Shown in pieces: positions 34,807-43,731 of a DNA stretch of 64,000 nucleotides. The stretch is taken from contig CAJTRE010000001.1 of assembly GCA_910578495.1 (NCBI GenBank), positions 62,001 through 126,000 of the forward strand. The letters are read 5' to 3'. A program made the translations under genes and the position numbers. The DNA is from an uncultured Dorea sp. GTDB lineage: Bacteria; Bacillota; Clostridia; Lachnospirales; Lachnospiraceae. Positions within the stretch are counted from its first letter, which is position 1, and each line of letters begins with the position of its first letter. The notes beneath the pieces are model-generated. The model did no database searches and had not been told where the DNA came from. It worked only from the letters and a program-made list of their open reading frames with translations.

Positions 34807-34864
34807 AAAACCAAAAACACAGATGGAAACATAAAAGCAAACAAGCAGAAAAGGAGACATGAGA

Positions 34865-35755
34865 ATGAAGAAAATTGGAGTTGTTGGCAGTATCAACATG
34901 GATATGACAGTGAAAGCCGAGAAAATCCCGTTAAAAGGTGAGACGGTAAAGGGAGACGACCTTCAGTACATTCCCGGCGGCAAAGGGGCAAACCAGGCAG
35001 TTGCTATGGCAAAATTAGGCGCACATGTAGAGATGTTTGGCTGTGTTGGTGATGATACGGCGGGCGAAAGTCTTGTAAAAAATTTAATGGATGTCGGTGT
35101 GGAAACGAAATGTATTAAAACAGTTGCAGGAGTGCCGACAGGACTTGCCATGATCACTGTGGGTGATAATGATAATACAATCGTAGTTGTGGCCGGAACG
35201 AATAATCATGTGGACATCGATTACGTAAATGAAATCAAGGATGCACTTTTGGAATGTGAGATTGTTCTTCTTCAGCACGAGATCCCACAGGAGACGATCG
35301 AGTATGTAGTAGAACTTTGCGCTCAAAATGGTGTGAAAGTAGTGCTTAATCCTGGACCTGCAAGACCGGTGAAAAAAGAAATTCTTGAGAAAGTGACATA
35401 CCTCACTCCGAATGAGCATGAGACGGTTATCTTGTTTGGGAAAGAACTGTCCTTTGAAGAGTTGATGAAGAAGTATCCGGAGAAGCTTGTGATTACGCAG
35501 GGCTCTAGAGGTGTGAGCACCTGTCTGAAAAACGGCGAGGTCGTGCTTGTTCCGGCGAGAAAGGCGGATGTTGTAGATACGACGGGCGCGGGAGACACGT
35601 TAAACGGAGCATTTACTGTAGCGGTCACAGAAGGAAAATCTATCGTGGATGCTCTTGCTTTCGCTAACACAGCGGCAGGTCTTTCTACGGAAAAATTCGG
35701 AGCGCAGGGTGGAATGCCGTCCTATGAGGAAGTAAAGAAAGCGATGGAGGCTTAG
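34865..35755 (+). CDS. rbsK: Ribokinase
   Basis: 296 residues from the ATG at 34865, 8 bases after AAGGAG; the ATG at 34859 is too close. PfkB-family motifs: GSINMDMTVKAEKIPLKGET, then PGGKGANQAVAMAKLG near 36-51, and the catalytic GAGDTLNGAF near 240. It phosphorylates ribose, or a similar pentose, at O5. It is followed by rbsD after 4 bases and controlled by a LacI-type operator. Confidence 0.9.
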   Translation: MKKIGVVGSINMDMTVKAEKIPLKGETVKGDDLQYIPGGKGANQAVAMAKLGAHVEMFGCVGDDTAGESLVKNLMDVGVETKCIKTVAGVPTGLAMITVGDNDNTIVVVAGTNNHVDIDYVNEIKDALLECEIVLLQHEIPQETIEYVVELCAQNGVKVVLNPGPARPVKKEILEKVTYLTPNEHETVILFGKELSFEELMKKYPEKLVITQGSRGVSTCLKNGEVVLVPARKADVVDTTGAGDTLNGAFTVAVTEGKSIVDALAFANTAAGLSTEKFGAQGGMPSYEEVKKAMEA

Positions 35756-35759
35756 AGAA

Positions 35760-36167
35760 ATGAAGAGAAATGGAATGATTAACGCTGACATATCAAGGGT
35801 GTTGTCTTACATGGGGCATACAGATACGCTGGCAGTAGGAGACTGCGGGCTTCCGATTCCGGATGAGACAGAGCGCATTGATCTGGCGCTTAAACTTGGC
35901 GTTCCGTCTTTTATGGAAGTTTTAAGAGAAGTGGTTAAAGAGATGAAAGTGGAGAAAGTGGTTTTGGCAGAAGAGGTGAAAGCGAAGAATCCAAAGATTC
36001 AAAACGAGATATTGGAGCTTGTGAAAGAGATGGATACAGACTGCGAGGTTGTGTATGTACCGCATACAGAGCTCAAGAGCCAGACAAAAACATGTAAAGC
36101 CGTAATCAGAACTGGAGAAACTACGCCGTATGCCAATGTTATATTACAGTCCGCATGTTTGTTTTAA
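35760..36167 (+). CDS. rbsD: D-ribose pyranase
   Basis: 135 residues starting at 35760 (GGAGG 9 bases upstream, inside the rbsK end). Family motifs: N-terminal INADISRVLSYMGHTD with the catalytic His, then GDCGLPIP, and the C-terminal RTGETTPYANVIL. It interconverts pyranose and furanose forms so that RbsK can use the sugar. The pair rbsK-rbsD supports ribose use in this locus. Confidence 0.95.
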   Translation: MKRNGMINADISRVLSYMGHTDTLAVGDCGLPIPDETERIDLALKLGVPSFMEVLREVVKEMKVEKVVLAEEVKAKNPKIQNEILELVKEMDTDCEVVYVPHTELKSQTKTCKAVIRTGETTPYANVILQSACLF

Positions 36168-36242
36168 AATGCAAAACTTATATTCCTAAATTTTATGTAA
36201 ATGTGGTATAATGTACAGTAGTAAGTTGGAAAGGTTAGTAAA

Positions 36243-37256
36243 ATGAAGGTCAGCGTTCGTAAAATAAGTGAAATCACAGGCTTTTCTCCTGCTACCGTAT
36301 CAAATGCGCTGAATCATAAAAGAGGAGTCAATAAAGAGACGGCAGAAGCAATTTTGAAAGTGGCAGATGAGCTTGGATATCGTGCAGAGGAAAAGATTAA
36401 AAAGATAAGGTTTGTAATTTTTCGGAGAAATGGTCTGATTATTGACGACAGTACCTTTCATTCCTCGGTGATTGAGGGAGTGGAACGTCAGGCCAAGCTA
36501 ATGGGATATGAAACCCTGTTTTGCTATGTGGACATCAACAATCCAGAATATAACGTGCAGTTGGATGAAATATTGATGGATACGGAGAGTGTGATTGTTC
36601 TGCTTGGAACAGAGATGATGGAAGAAGATTATGGGCCTTTTGTTCGTGCGAGAAATCGCTTGATTTTGCTGGATGGATGGAGTGACCGTTATTCTTTTGA
36701 CGGCGTTTTAATCAGTAATACAGATTCTGCGGCGAAAGCCGTAGAATATCTTGCAGATCATGGGCATCGGGAGATTGGTTATATTAGAGGAGATTTCCGC
36801 ATTCAGGCATTCCGGTACAGAGAGATTGGATATTATCGGGTTATGGAGAAAAGAGGCCTTTCGGTATGTCCGGAGTATATTGCGACTGTTGGAACGAAAG
36901 TTGAGAGTGCATATGAGAAGATGTGCGAATATCTCCACAATGTGAAAACGCTGCCTACCGCATTTTTTGCAGACAATGATACGATTGCGATTGGGGCAAT
37001 GCGTGCGCTCAAGGAATTTGGATATAAAATTCCGAGGGATGTGTCTATTGTAGGTTTTGACAATGTGTCTTTTGGAGCGATGGCAGAACCGGCGCTTACA
37101 ACGGTTCATGTATATAAACAGGAGATGGGCGAGACGGCGGTGAGAGAGCTTCTCTTTTCTATTGAGAATAAGAATAAGATCCACTTGAAGATACAGGTAT
37201 GTACGGATTTTGTGGAGCGGGACAGCGTTTGCGATTTAAATAAAAACAACAAATAA
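36243..37256 (+). CDS. LacI-family regulator (paralogue 1)
   Basis: 337 residues. The N-terminal HTH is KISEITGFSPATVSNALNHK; a sugar-binding periplasmic-type domain follows (VIEGVERQAKLMGYETLFC, then VEYLADHGHREIGYIRG). Clear paralogue of the gene at 37550: shared phrases include LLGTEMMEED, LPTAFFADND and VHVYKQEMGE. An extended -10 (TGGTATAAT ending at 36213) gives it its own promoter. It probably controls the sugar genes around it, and its duplicate may recognise a related effector. A terminator follows. Confidence 0.93.
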   Translation: MKVSVRKISEITGFSPATVSNALNHKRGVNKETAEAILKVADELGYRAEEKIKKIRFVIFRRNGLIIDDSTFHSSVIEGVERQAKLMGYETLFCYVDINNPEYNVQLDEILMDTESVIVLLGTEMMEEDYGPFVRARNRLILLDGWSDRYSFDGVLISNTDSAAKAVEYLADHGHREIGYIRGDFRIQAFRYREIGYYRVMEKRGLSVCPEYIATVGTKVESAYEKMCEYLHNVKTLPTAFFADNDTIAIGAMRALKEFGYKIPRDVSIVGFDNVSFGAMAEPALTTVHVYKQEMGETAVRELLFSIENKNKIHLKIQVCTDFVERDSVCDLNKNNK

Positions 37257-37273
37257 AATGTGAGAAAAAGATG

Positions 37274-37308
37274 CAGGTGTTTATTGTACAGATAAGCGCC
37301 TGTTTTTT
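37274..37308 (+). terminator. Terminator after LacI paralogue 1
   Basis: CAGGTGTTTAT pairs with ATAAGCGCCTG (37292-37302, two G.T pairs) and is followed by seven T. Confidence 0.85.
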
Positions 37309-37319
37309 TGTATATAATG

Positions 37320-37329
37320 TAAACGTTTA
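37320..37329. promoter_or_regulatory. LacI-type half-operator pair (auxiliary site)
   Basis: TAAACGTTTA, a perfect 10-base palindrome with the same centre as the operators at 34791 and 37501, about 180 bases upstream of the second. It may act as an auxiliary operator for looping. Confidence 0.5.
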
Positions 37330-37488
37330 TGTAAAATAAGAAACTTAGAATATATAAGAGAAGAGCCAAATATGAATAAAGTGTAAACGTATAATGTATT
37401 GATTGTAAATATTGCATAAAAATCTAAGATCAAAAATGTTATAATTAAACAAAATATGAATCATAAGTGATATTTCAATCAAAAGCTA

Positions 37489-37516
37489 TTGAAATATTTA
37501 TATAAACATTTATAAT
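37489..37516 (+). promoter_or_regulatory. Promoter with LacI-type operator upstream of LacI paralogue 2
   Basis: TTGAAA (37489-37494), 16-base spacer, TATAAT (37511-37516). TATAAACATTTATA (37501-37514) overlaps the -10, one base from the perfect palindrome before rbsK. It suggests autoregulation. Confidence 0.72.
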
Positions 37517-37549
37517 ATATGACATAAAGAAATACGGAGGCGGTGCAAA

Positions 37550-38560
37550 GTGAAAGTTAGTATGAAACAGATAAGCCAGCTTACAGGCTTTTCTCCTGCA
37601 ACGGTCTCGAATGCTTTAAATCGTAAAAAAGGTGTGAACAGTGAAACTTCAGATAAGATATTAAGAGCGGCACAGGAACTTGGGTATCAGCCGGAGAAGA
37701 ACGTTACAAAAATCAGATTTGTAACTTATCGGAAGAACGGAAGTATTATTGATGATTGTATGATATTTCCGGCAATGATCGAAGGCGTGGAACGCCAGGC
37801 GAAAGAACTTGGATATGAGACAGTTTTTAGTCATCTGAATTATCAGGACGCGTCTTTTGAAGTAAGGCTGGAAGAAGTGCTTGAGGACACAGAATGTCTG
37901 ATGATTCTTCTCGGTACAGAGATGATGGAAGAGGACTTTGAACCTTTCCGAAAATATAAAGGATATATGATTGTGCTGGACGGTTGGTGTGAGGATATGA
38001 GTTTCGACGGAGTCCTTATTAATAACACAGACGCGGCATATAAAGCGGTAGAGTACCTGATTCATAAAGGGCATAACAAAATCGGTTACCTGCGGGGAGA
38101 CTATCGGATCAAAGCATTCCGCTATAGGGAATACGGATACGAAAGGGCGCTCAGACGACATGGGGCGGCGATAGAACCCCAATATACGGTGACTGTAGGA
38201 ACACAGCTTGAGAGCGCTTACGAAGGAATGAAGAGTTTTCTGGAGGAACAAAGAGAATTGCCTACCGCATTTTTTGCAGATAACGATGTCATTGCCCTGG
38301 GAGCCATAAGAGCCATGAAAGAAAAAGGGATTAAAGTTCCGGAGCAGGTTTCCGTTGTAGGGTTTGATGATATAAATTATGGAGCGGTATCCATGCCGGG
38401 GCTTACAACCGTCCATGTGTACAAACAGGAGATGGGAGAGGCGGCAGTCAGAAGAGTATTAGATTATATCAAATACCCGGTAAGAAATACCAAGATGAAA
38501 ATCCAGGTTTGCACTGATTTCATTGAACGAGATAGTGTGAGAGATCTAAACAAAGATTGA
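37550..38560 (+). CDS. LacI-family regulator (paralogue 2)
   Basis: 336 residues, GGAGGCGG before the start. The HTH is QISQLTGFSPATVSNALNRK and the same sugar-binding fold follows. It is strongly similar to paralogue 1 along its whole length, including the C-terminal CTDFIERDSVRDLNK. The two arose by tandem duplication, but have diverged enough to bind different effectors. It is followed after 25 bases by the isomerase gene, so it is probably the first gene of that operon and its regulator. Confidence 0.93.
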   Translation: MKVSMKQISQLTGFSPATVSNALNRKKGVNSETSDKILRAAQELGYQPEKNVTKIRFVTYRKNGSIIDDCMIFPAMIEGVERQAKELGYETVFSHLNYQDASFEVRLEEVLEDTECLMILLGTEMMEEDFEPFRKYKGYMIVLDGWCEDMSFDGVLINNTDAAYKAVEYLIHKGHNKIGYLRGDYRIKAFRYREYGYERALRRHGAAIEPQYTVTVGTQLESAYEGMKSFLEEQRELPTAFFADNDVIALGAIRAMKEKGIKVPEQVSVVGFDDINYGAVSMPGLTTVHVYKQEMGEAAVRRVLDYIKYPVRNTKMKIQVCTDFIERDSVRDLNKD

Positions 38561-38585
38561 CTGGTGAGAAAAAGGAGGAAGAAAA

Positions 38586-39986
38586 ATGGCGACTATCAAA
38601 TTGGGATATGCACCGACAAGAAGAAGTATTTTCAGTGCGCCGGATGCAATCAAGTACAGAGGACTTACTGCTGACAGATTAAAAGAACTTGGCATTGAGT
38701 TTGTTGACATTGATGATATTAATGAAGAAGGACTTCTGTACAACGACGAAGACGCGAAGAAAATCGCGGCAAAGTTTAAAGCAGAAGGCATTGACGGATT
38801 GTTTCTGCCACACTGTAACTTCGGTACGGAGTATGTTTGTGCAAGACTTGCAAAAGAGTTAAACGTACCGGTTCTTCTGTGGGGGCCGTTGGATGAAAGA
38901 CCGGATGAGAACGGAGTGAGACTTCGTGATACACAGTGCGGATTATTCGCAACAGGAAAAGTGCTTCGAAGATTCCAAGTGCCATTTACATATATGACAA
39001 ACTGTAGGTTGAACGATCCGGTGTTTGAGAGAGGTTTGAGGGATTTCCTTGCGGTATGTAATGTTGTTAAGACATTTAGAAATATCCGGATACTACAGAT
39101 TTCAACAAGACCGTTTGATTTCTGGACAACGATGTGTAACGAGGGAGAACTGCTTGAGAAATTCAACATCCAGTTATCTCCGATTCCGATGACAGAGCTT
39201 ACTGAAGAAATGAAAGCTGTGAAAGCGGAAGGTAAGAAATTGGCGGATATGATCGCATACATTAACGAGAACATGGAAGTTAAGATTAAAGAGAATGAAG
39301 TGGAAAATGTAGCGGCTCTTGCAGCAGCGATGGAACAGTTGATTGAGAAATACGGCTGTCAGGCGGCAGGAATCCAATGTTGGAACGCTCTTCAGACAGA
39401 GATTGGAATTATGCCTTGTGCGGCAAACGCAATCTTGAATGAAAAAGGTATCCCGGTAGTGTGTGAGACAGACATTCATGGAGCGATTACCGCTCTTATG
39501 GTAGAGGCGGCAGGTATGGATGAGACAAGAGGTTTCTTCGCAGATTGGACGATCCGCCATCCGGATATTGAAAACGGCGAACTTTTACAACACTGCGGAC
39601 CATGGCCGATTTCCGTTGCGAAAGAGAAACCACAGCTTACGTATCCATTGGCGTTTGATCATCCGGGAAGCTTGACGGCAGAAGCAAAACATGGCAATGT
39701 TACGCTTTGCCGATTCGATGGAGATAATGGAGAGTATTCTCTTCTTCTTGGTAATGCCAAAGGTGTGGAAGGACCAAAGGGAATGGGAACCTATCTCTGG
39801 GTAGAGGTTGATAATATCAAACGTCTGGAAGCAAAGATTGTAGAAGGACCGTATATTCACCACTGCGTAGGTATTCACAAAGACGTTGTGCCGGTGCTTT
39901 ACGAGGCATGTAAATACATTGGAGTGAAACCGGACCTGTATGATCCGATTGAAGAAGACGTGAAAGCATATTTAAGAGGAGAATAA
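38586..39986 (+). CDS. L-fucose/L-arabinose isomerase-family sugar isomerase
   Basis: 466 residues. It has the FucI/AraA-type fold: CETDIHGAITALM around 293-305 (metal ligands E294 and D296), PHCNFGTEY near 75-83, and HHCVGIHKDVV near the end supplying the His ligand. It is shorter than classical L-fucose isomerase (about 590 residues), so a different aldose is likely. It sits in front of a split transketolase, a CUT2 transporter and an FGGY kinase. A D-apiose to D-apulose isomerase role is my favoured guess, unproven. AAGGAGG is the ribosome site. Confidence 0.85.
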   Translation: MATIKLGYAPTRRSIFSAPDAIKYRGLTADRLKELGIEFVDIDDINEEGLLYNDEDAKKIAAKFKAEGIDGLFLPHCNFGTEYVCARLAKELNVPVLLWGPLDERPDENGVRLRDTQCGLFATGKVLRRFQVPFTYMTNCRLNDPVFERGLRDFLAVCNVVKTFRNIRILQISTRPFDFWTTMCNEGELLEKFNIQLSPIPMTELTEEMKAVKAEGKKLADMIAYINENMEVKIKENEVENVAALAAAMEQLIEKYGCQAAGIQCWNALQTEIGIMPCAANAILNEKGIPVVCETDIHGAITALMVEAAGMDETRGFFADWTIRHPDIENGELLQHCGPWPISVAKEKPQLTYPLAFDHPGSLTAEAKHGNVTLCRFDGDNGEYSLLLGNAKGVEGPKGMGTYLWVEVDNIKRLEAKIVEGPYIHHCVGIHKDVVPVLYEACKYIGVKPDLYDPIEEDVKAYLRGE

Positions 39987-39988
39987 TC

Positions 39989-40816
39989 ATGGAGAATTTA
40001 AAAGCATTAGCTTACGAGTTGAGAGAAGATACTATCGACATTATCATGTCCGGAAAAGCAGGACATATCGGCGGAGACATGAGCGTGATGGAGATTTTGA
40101 CAGAACTTTATTTTGATGAGATGAATGTAAGTCCGGAGAACATGGACGATCCCAACCGCGACAGATTTGTTATGAGTAAAGGACATTCTGTAGAGGCTTA
40201 TTACGCAGTCCTTGCCAAGAAAGGTTTCTTAGACAGAGAAGATCTGATTGCAAACTTCAGTAAATTCGGCTCTAAATATATCGGACATCCGAACAATAAG
40301 CTTCCTGGAATCGAGATGAACTCCGGTTCTCTGGGACATGGACTTCCGGTTTGTGTAGGTATGGCTCTTGCAGGAAAGATGAATGGTCAGGATTATAGGG
40401 TGTATACTGTGATGGGCGATGGAGAGCTGGCAGAGGGTTCTATATGGGAAGGTGCTATGGCAGGAAGCCACTACAAACTTGACAATTTGTGTGCAGTCGT
40501 AGATAGAAATCGTCTTCAGATTTCCGGAAACACAGAGGATGTTATGGCGCACGATGACCTTCATAAGAGATTTGCTTCTTTTGGATGGCATGTGATTGAT
40601 GTGGCAGATGGAAATGATATTAACCAGTTAAAAGCAGCTTTTGGAGAGGCAAGACAGACCAAAGGAAAACCAACGATACTTATTGCAAATACGGTCAAAG
40701 GAAAAGGTTCTTCTGTGATGGAGGATAAAGCCAACTGGCATCATAAAGTGCCGAACGAGGAAGAACTTGCACAGATCAGAAAAGATCTGAAAGAGAAAAA
40801 GGAGGCTGCAAAATAA
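39989..40816 (+). CDS. Transketolase N-terminal subunit (split transketolase)
   Basis: 275 residues covering the thiamine diphosphate-binding half: SKGHSVEAYYA, LGHGLPVCVGMALAGKM and GDGELAEGSIWEGAM with the following NRLQISG. It needs the next gene for the other half of the active site; they overlap by one base. Split transketolases linked to FGGY kinases and isomerases act on unusual sugar phosphates such as apulose 4-phosphate. Housekeeping transketolase is probably encoded elsewhere. Confidence 0.92.
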   Translation: MENLKALAYELREDTIDIIMSGKAGHIGGDMSVMEILTELYFDEMNVSPENMDDPNRDRFVMSKGHSVEAYYAVLAKKGFLDREDLIANFSKFGSKYIGHPNNKLPGIEMNSGSLGHGLPVCVGMALAGKMNGQDYRVYTVMGDGELAEGSIWEGAMAGSHYKLDNLCAVVDRNRLQISGNTEDVMAHDDLHKRFASFGWHVIDVADGNDINQLKAAFGEARQTKGKPTILIANTVKGKGSSVMEDKANWHHKVPNEEELAQIRKDLKEKKEAAK

Positions 40817-41748
40817 TGGGAAAGATTGCAAATAAACAGGTTATCTGTGACGTATTGGTAGAAGCGGGAAAGAAAGATAAAGATATCGTTGCACTTTGCA
40901 GCGATTCCAGAGGAAGTGCGTCTTTCACGACATTTGCAAACGAACTTCCGGAGCAGTTTGTGGAGACGGGAATCGCAGAGCAGAATCTGGTCAGTATTTC
41001 GGCGGGACTTGCAAAATGCGGTAAGAAGGCATATGCAGTGTCTCCGGCATGCTTCTTATCTACAAGAAGCTATGAGCAGTGCAAAGTAGACGTAGCATAC
41101 TCTGATACAAATGTAAAACTCATTGGTATTTCCGGAGGCGTAAGTTATGGGGCGTTGGGAATGAGCCATCATTCTGCGCAGGATATTGCGGCAATGAGTT
41201 CTGTGCCGAACATGAGAGTATACCTCCCAAGTGACAGGTTACAGACAGAGTATCTGATGAAAGCACTTCTTGAGGATGAGAAACCGGCATATATCCGCGT
41301 GGGGAGAAATGCGGTAGAGGATGTGTATGAAGAGGGAAATGTACCGTTTGAAATGGATAAGGCAACCGTTATTTGTGAAGGTACAGATGTAGCAATCATC
41401 GCCTGTGGCGAGATGGTAAAACCGGCGGCGGATGCAGTAAAGATTTTAAAAGAGAAAGGAATCAGTGCGGCAGTTGTAGATATGTACTGTGTAAAACCTC
41501 TGGATGAGGAGGCAATCATCAAAGCTGCTGAGAATGCAAAAGCAGTCATCACTGTAGAGGAACATGCACCATACGGCGGACTTGGTTCTATGGTAAGCCA
41601 GGTGGTAGGAAGAAGCTGCCCGAAGAAAGTAGTAAACATTGCGCTTCCGGACGCACCGGTAATCACAGGAACATCCAAAGAAGTGTTTGACTACTACGGA
41701 ATGAATGCAGAAGGAATCGCTAAGAAAGCGGAAGAAATTTTAAGATAA
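40816..41748 (+). CDS. Transketolase C-terminal subunit (split transketolase)
   Basis: 310 residues with the pyrimidine-binding and C-terminal domains: VETGIAEQNLVSISAGLAKC holds the activating Glu, followed by YGALGMSHHSAQDIAAM. The C-terminal part has VDMYCVKPLDEEAIIKAA and VEEHAPYGGLGS. It is co-translated with the N-terminal subunit. A hairpin (41795-41822) separates it from the transporter genes. Confidence 0.92.
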   Translation: MGKIANKQVICDVLVEAGKKDKDIVALCSDSRGSASFTTFANELPEQFVETGIAEQNLVSISAGLAKCGKKAYAVSPACFLSTRSYEQCKVDVAYSDTNVKLIGISGGVSYGALGMSHHSAQDIAAMSSVPNMRVYLPSDRLQTEYLMKALLEDEKPAYIRVGRNAVEDVYEEGNVPFEMDKATVICEGTDVAIIACGEMVKPAADAVKILKEKGISAAVVDMYCVKPLDEEAIIKAAENAKAVITVEEHAPYGGLGSMVSQVVGRSCPKKVVNIALPDAPVITGTSKEVFDYYGMNAEGIAKKAEEILR

Positions 41749-41794
41749 CTTTGAGGCGGTATTTCTATATCATCGTATGACTAAATAGTTACAG

Positions 41795-41822
41795 ATATCT
41801 ACAGGGGCGAACCTGTTGATAT
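41795..41822 (+). repeat. Hairpin between transketolase and substrate-binding protein genes
   Basis: ATATCTACAGG pairs with CCTGTTGATAT (one mismatch) around a 6-base loop. No T run follows, so it may mark an mRNA processing or stabilising site. Confidence 0.5.
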
Positions 41823-41862
41823 AAAGATTTAATACTTTATAAAACATAAGGAGGAAACGAAG

Positions 41863-42882
41863 ATGAAAGGTTTCAAAAAAGTATTATCTATGCTTCTTGT
41901 TACTGCAATGATTGGAACAATGGCAATCGGATGTGGAGCAAAAGAAGACGACAAAAAAGAGGAAACAAAGACAGAAGAGAAAAAGGATGCAGGTGAAGAG
42001 GAAGCTTTAAAAGGCGGCGGATCTAACATCATCTATGTTGTTACACCATCCGTATCTAACCCGGCGTTCAAAGCTGAGGCTGACACAGCTACAGCAAAGG
42101 CGAAAGAGCTTGGATACGAAGTGAAAGCTGTATCTCATGATGATGATCCGACAAAACAGACAGAGTTATTTGACAGTGCTATTGCTGACAAAGCTGCTGC
42201 AATTATCTGTGATAACGCAGGTGCTGACGCAACTGTAGAGGCTGTTAAGAAAGCAAGAGAAGCTGGTATTCCAACATTCCTTATCGACCGCGAGATCAAC
42301 GCAGAGGGTGTTGCAATTTCTCAGATCGTAGCAAACAACTATCAGGGTGCAAAAGCAATTGCTGAGAAGTTTGTAGAAGCTATGGGAGAAAAAGGAAAAT
42401 ACGTTGAGTTATTAGGAAAAGAGTCTGATACAAACGCAGGCGTTCGTTCATCCGCGTTCCACGAAGTAATCGACCAGTATCCGGATATGGAAATGGTAGC
42501 TCAGCAGACAGCTAACTGGGAGAAAACAGAAGCTTACGACAAAATGGAAGCTATGCTTCAGGCTAACCCGGACATCGAAGGTGTTATCTGTGGTAATGAC
42601 ACAATGTTAGAAGGTGTTTGTGCAGCTCTTGAAGCAGCAAACAAAACTCTTCCGGTTATCGGTGTAGACGGTTCTGACGAGGCGGCAGCTCTCATCAAAT
42701 CCGGTAAAGCTACAGGAACAGCTCTTCAGCAGTTTGCAGTAATCGCTGAGATGGCAGTTGTTCAGGCTGACAAATACCTTAAAGAAGGTACAACAGGTGA
42801 GGATGAGAAACAGTTAGTAGACTGTGTAGCGATTACGAAAGACAACGTAGACAAATTATCAGGATTTGTGTTCACTGAGTAA
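41863..42882 (+). CDS. Sugar ABC transporter substrate-binding lipoprotein (RbsB-like)
   Basis: 339 residues with a signal peptide and lipobox AIGC (Cys near residue 25), then an acidic linker. The periplasmic-binding domain shows VVTPSVSNPAFKAEADTATA, SAIADKAAAIICDNAGAD, IDREINAEGVAISQIVANNY and VICGNDTMLEG. It belongs to the ribose/galactose group (CUT2). It delivers sugar to the ATPase and permease downstream. A stable hairpin follows the gene. Confidence 0.93.
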   Translation: MKGFKKVLSMLLVTAMIGTMAIGCGAKEDDKKEETKTEEKKDAGEEEALKGGGSNIIYVVTPSVSNPAFKAEADTATAKAKELGYEVKAVSHDDDPTKQTELFDSAIADKAAAIICDNAGADATVEAVKKAREAGIPTFLIDREINAEGVAISQIVANNYQGAKAIAEKFVEAMGEKGKYVELLGKESDTNAGVRSSAFHEVIDQYPDMEMVAQQTANWEKTEAYDKMEAMLQANPDIEGVICGNDTMLEGVCAALEAANKTLPVIGVDGSDEAAALIKSGKATGTALQQFAVIAEMAVVQADKYLKEGTTGEDEKQLVDCVAITKDNVDKLSGFVFTE

Positions 42883-42916
42883 TCAGATGATTAGGAAGTT
42901 GTATATGAGATGAAAA

Positions 42917-42946
42917 ATAGGGAGGCGCCAAGTTGCGCTTCCCTAT
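42917..42946 (+). repeat. Stable hairpin after substrate-binding protein gene
   Basis: ATAGGGAGGCGC pairs with GCGCTTCCCTAT over 12 positions (one G.T) with a 6-base loop and no adjacent T run. Such hairpins commonly protect the upstream mRNA so that the binding protein is made in excess of the membrane parts. Confidence 0.65.
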
Positions 42947-43048
42947 ATACAACACCCCCTTTTTATGTAGAAAAGTATTAAAGGAACAGGGAAATAAATA
43001 TCCGGCCAAGGATATTTAAAATAAACAGATTATTATAAGGAGGCAGCT

Positions 43049-43696
43049 ATGAAAAAGCGCATGACAGCTCTTGCCTTTGCACTTGTACTGGTATGCTCTA
43101 CTATGCTTACAGGATGTGTGAAGGTGATCAAGATTGGAGAGGAAGGAAAGTATACCGGAGATGTAGAATTTAATGCCGGAGACGATGTGGCGGCAATCTG
43201 GGAAGATTCTGTACTTCCGGAATTTGAAGAAAACGCTGTTGATCTTACAGAGTTTTTATCTCAGTCAAATGGAGATTTAGCAACACTTGCGGATAAATAT
43301 GGAAAATATTCCATGGGTGATTCCGGAGAGTTGAGTTATGTTGTAAAAGGAACAGGTACAGTATCTGAAGTCAACACAGAATCTCAGGCAGGATATATGG
43401 CAGTTAAATTAGACGGATATACAGGGACGGAGAATGTTAGAATCCAGATCGGGCCTGTATACAAAGGATCTTCCATTCGTGATTCTTTGAGCTTCATCAA
43501 ATTCGGTGACTACAAGAACCAGGAAGAGTGGGCGGCAGTATCCCAGAGTATTAATCAAGTAGTTGCAAAGGATGTTATTGAACCTGCTGATCCGGCGAAC
43601 TTACAGGGTAAGACAGTTTCTTTCATCGGAGCATTTACGGTATCTACAGGAAGCTCTGATGTGCTCATCACACCAACTGCATTAGAGGTGAAGTAA
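43049..43696 (+). CDS. DUF2291 lipoprotein linked to sugar transporter
   Basis: 215 residues with a signal peptide and lipobox LTGC. DUF2291 features: the region after the lipobox is short, then DVEFNAGDDVAAIWEDSVLP, and DSLSFIKFGDYKNQEEWAAV near the C-terminus. Members almost always sit between the substrate-binding protein and ATPase genes of CUT2 transporters. Function is unknown; perhaps an extra solute-binding or periplasmic helper. AAGGAGG precedes the ATG. Confidence 0.88.
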   Translation: MKKRMTALAFALVLVCSTMLTGCVKVIKIGEEGKYTGDVEFNAGDDVAAIWEDSVLPEFEENAVDLTEFLSQSNGDLATLADKYGKYSMGDSGELSYVVKGTGTVSEVNTESQAGYMAVKLDGYTGTENVRIQIGPVYKGSSIRDSLSFIKFGDYKNQEEWAAVSQSINQVVAKDVIEPADPANLQGKTVSFIGAFTVSTGSSDVLITPTALEVK

Positions 43697-43731
43697 GAAA
43701 ACCGCGGAAACGAAGAAGGAGATCATAGACT

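Noticed and set aside
37381..37395. Another LacI half site with TATAAT
   Set aside because: Only one arm (GTAAACG) matches and no -35 fits; too weak to call.
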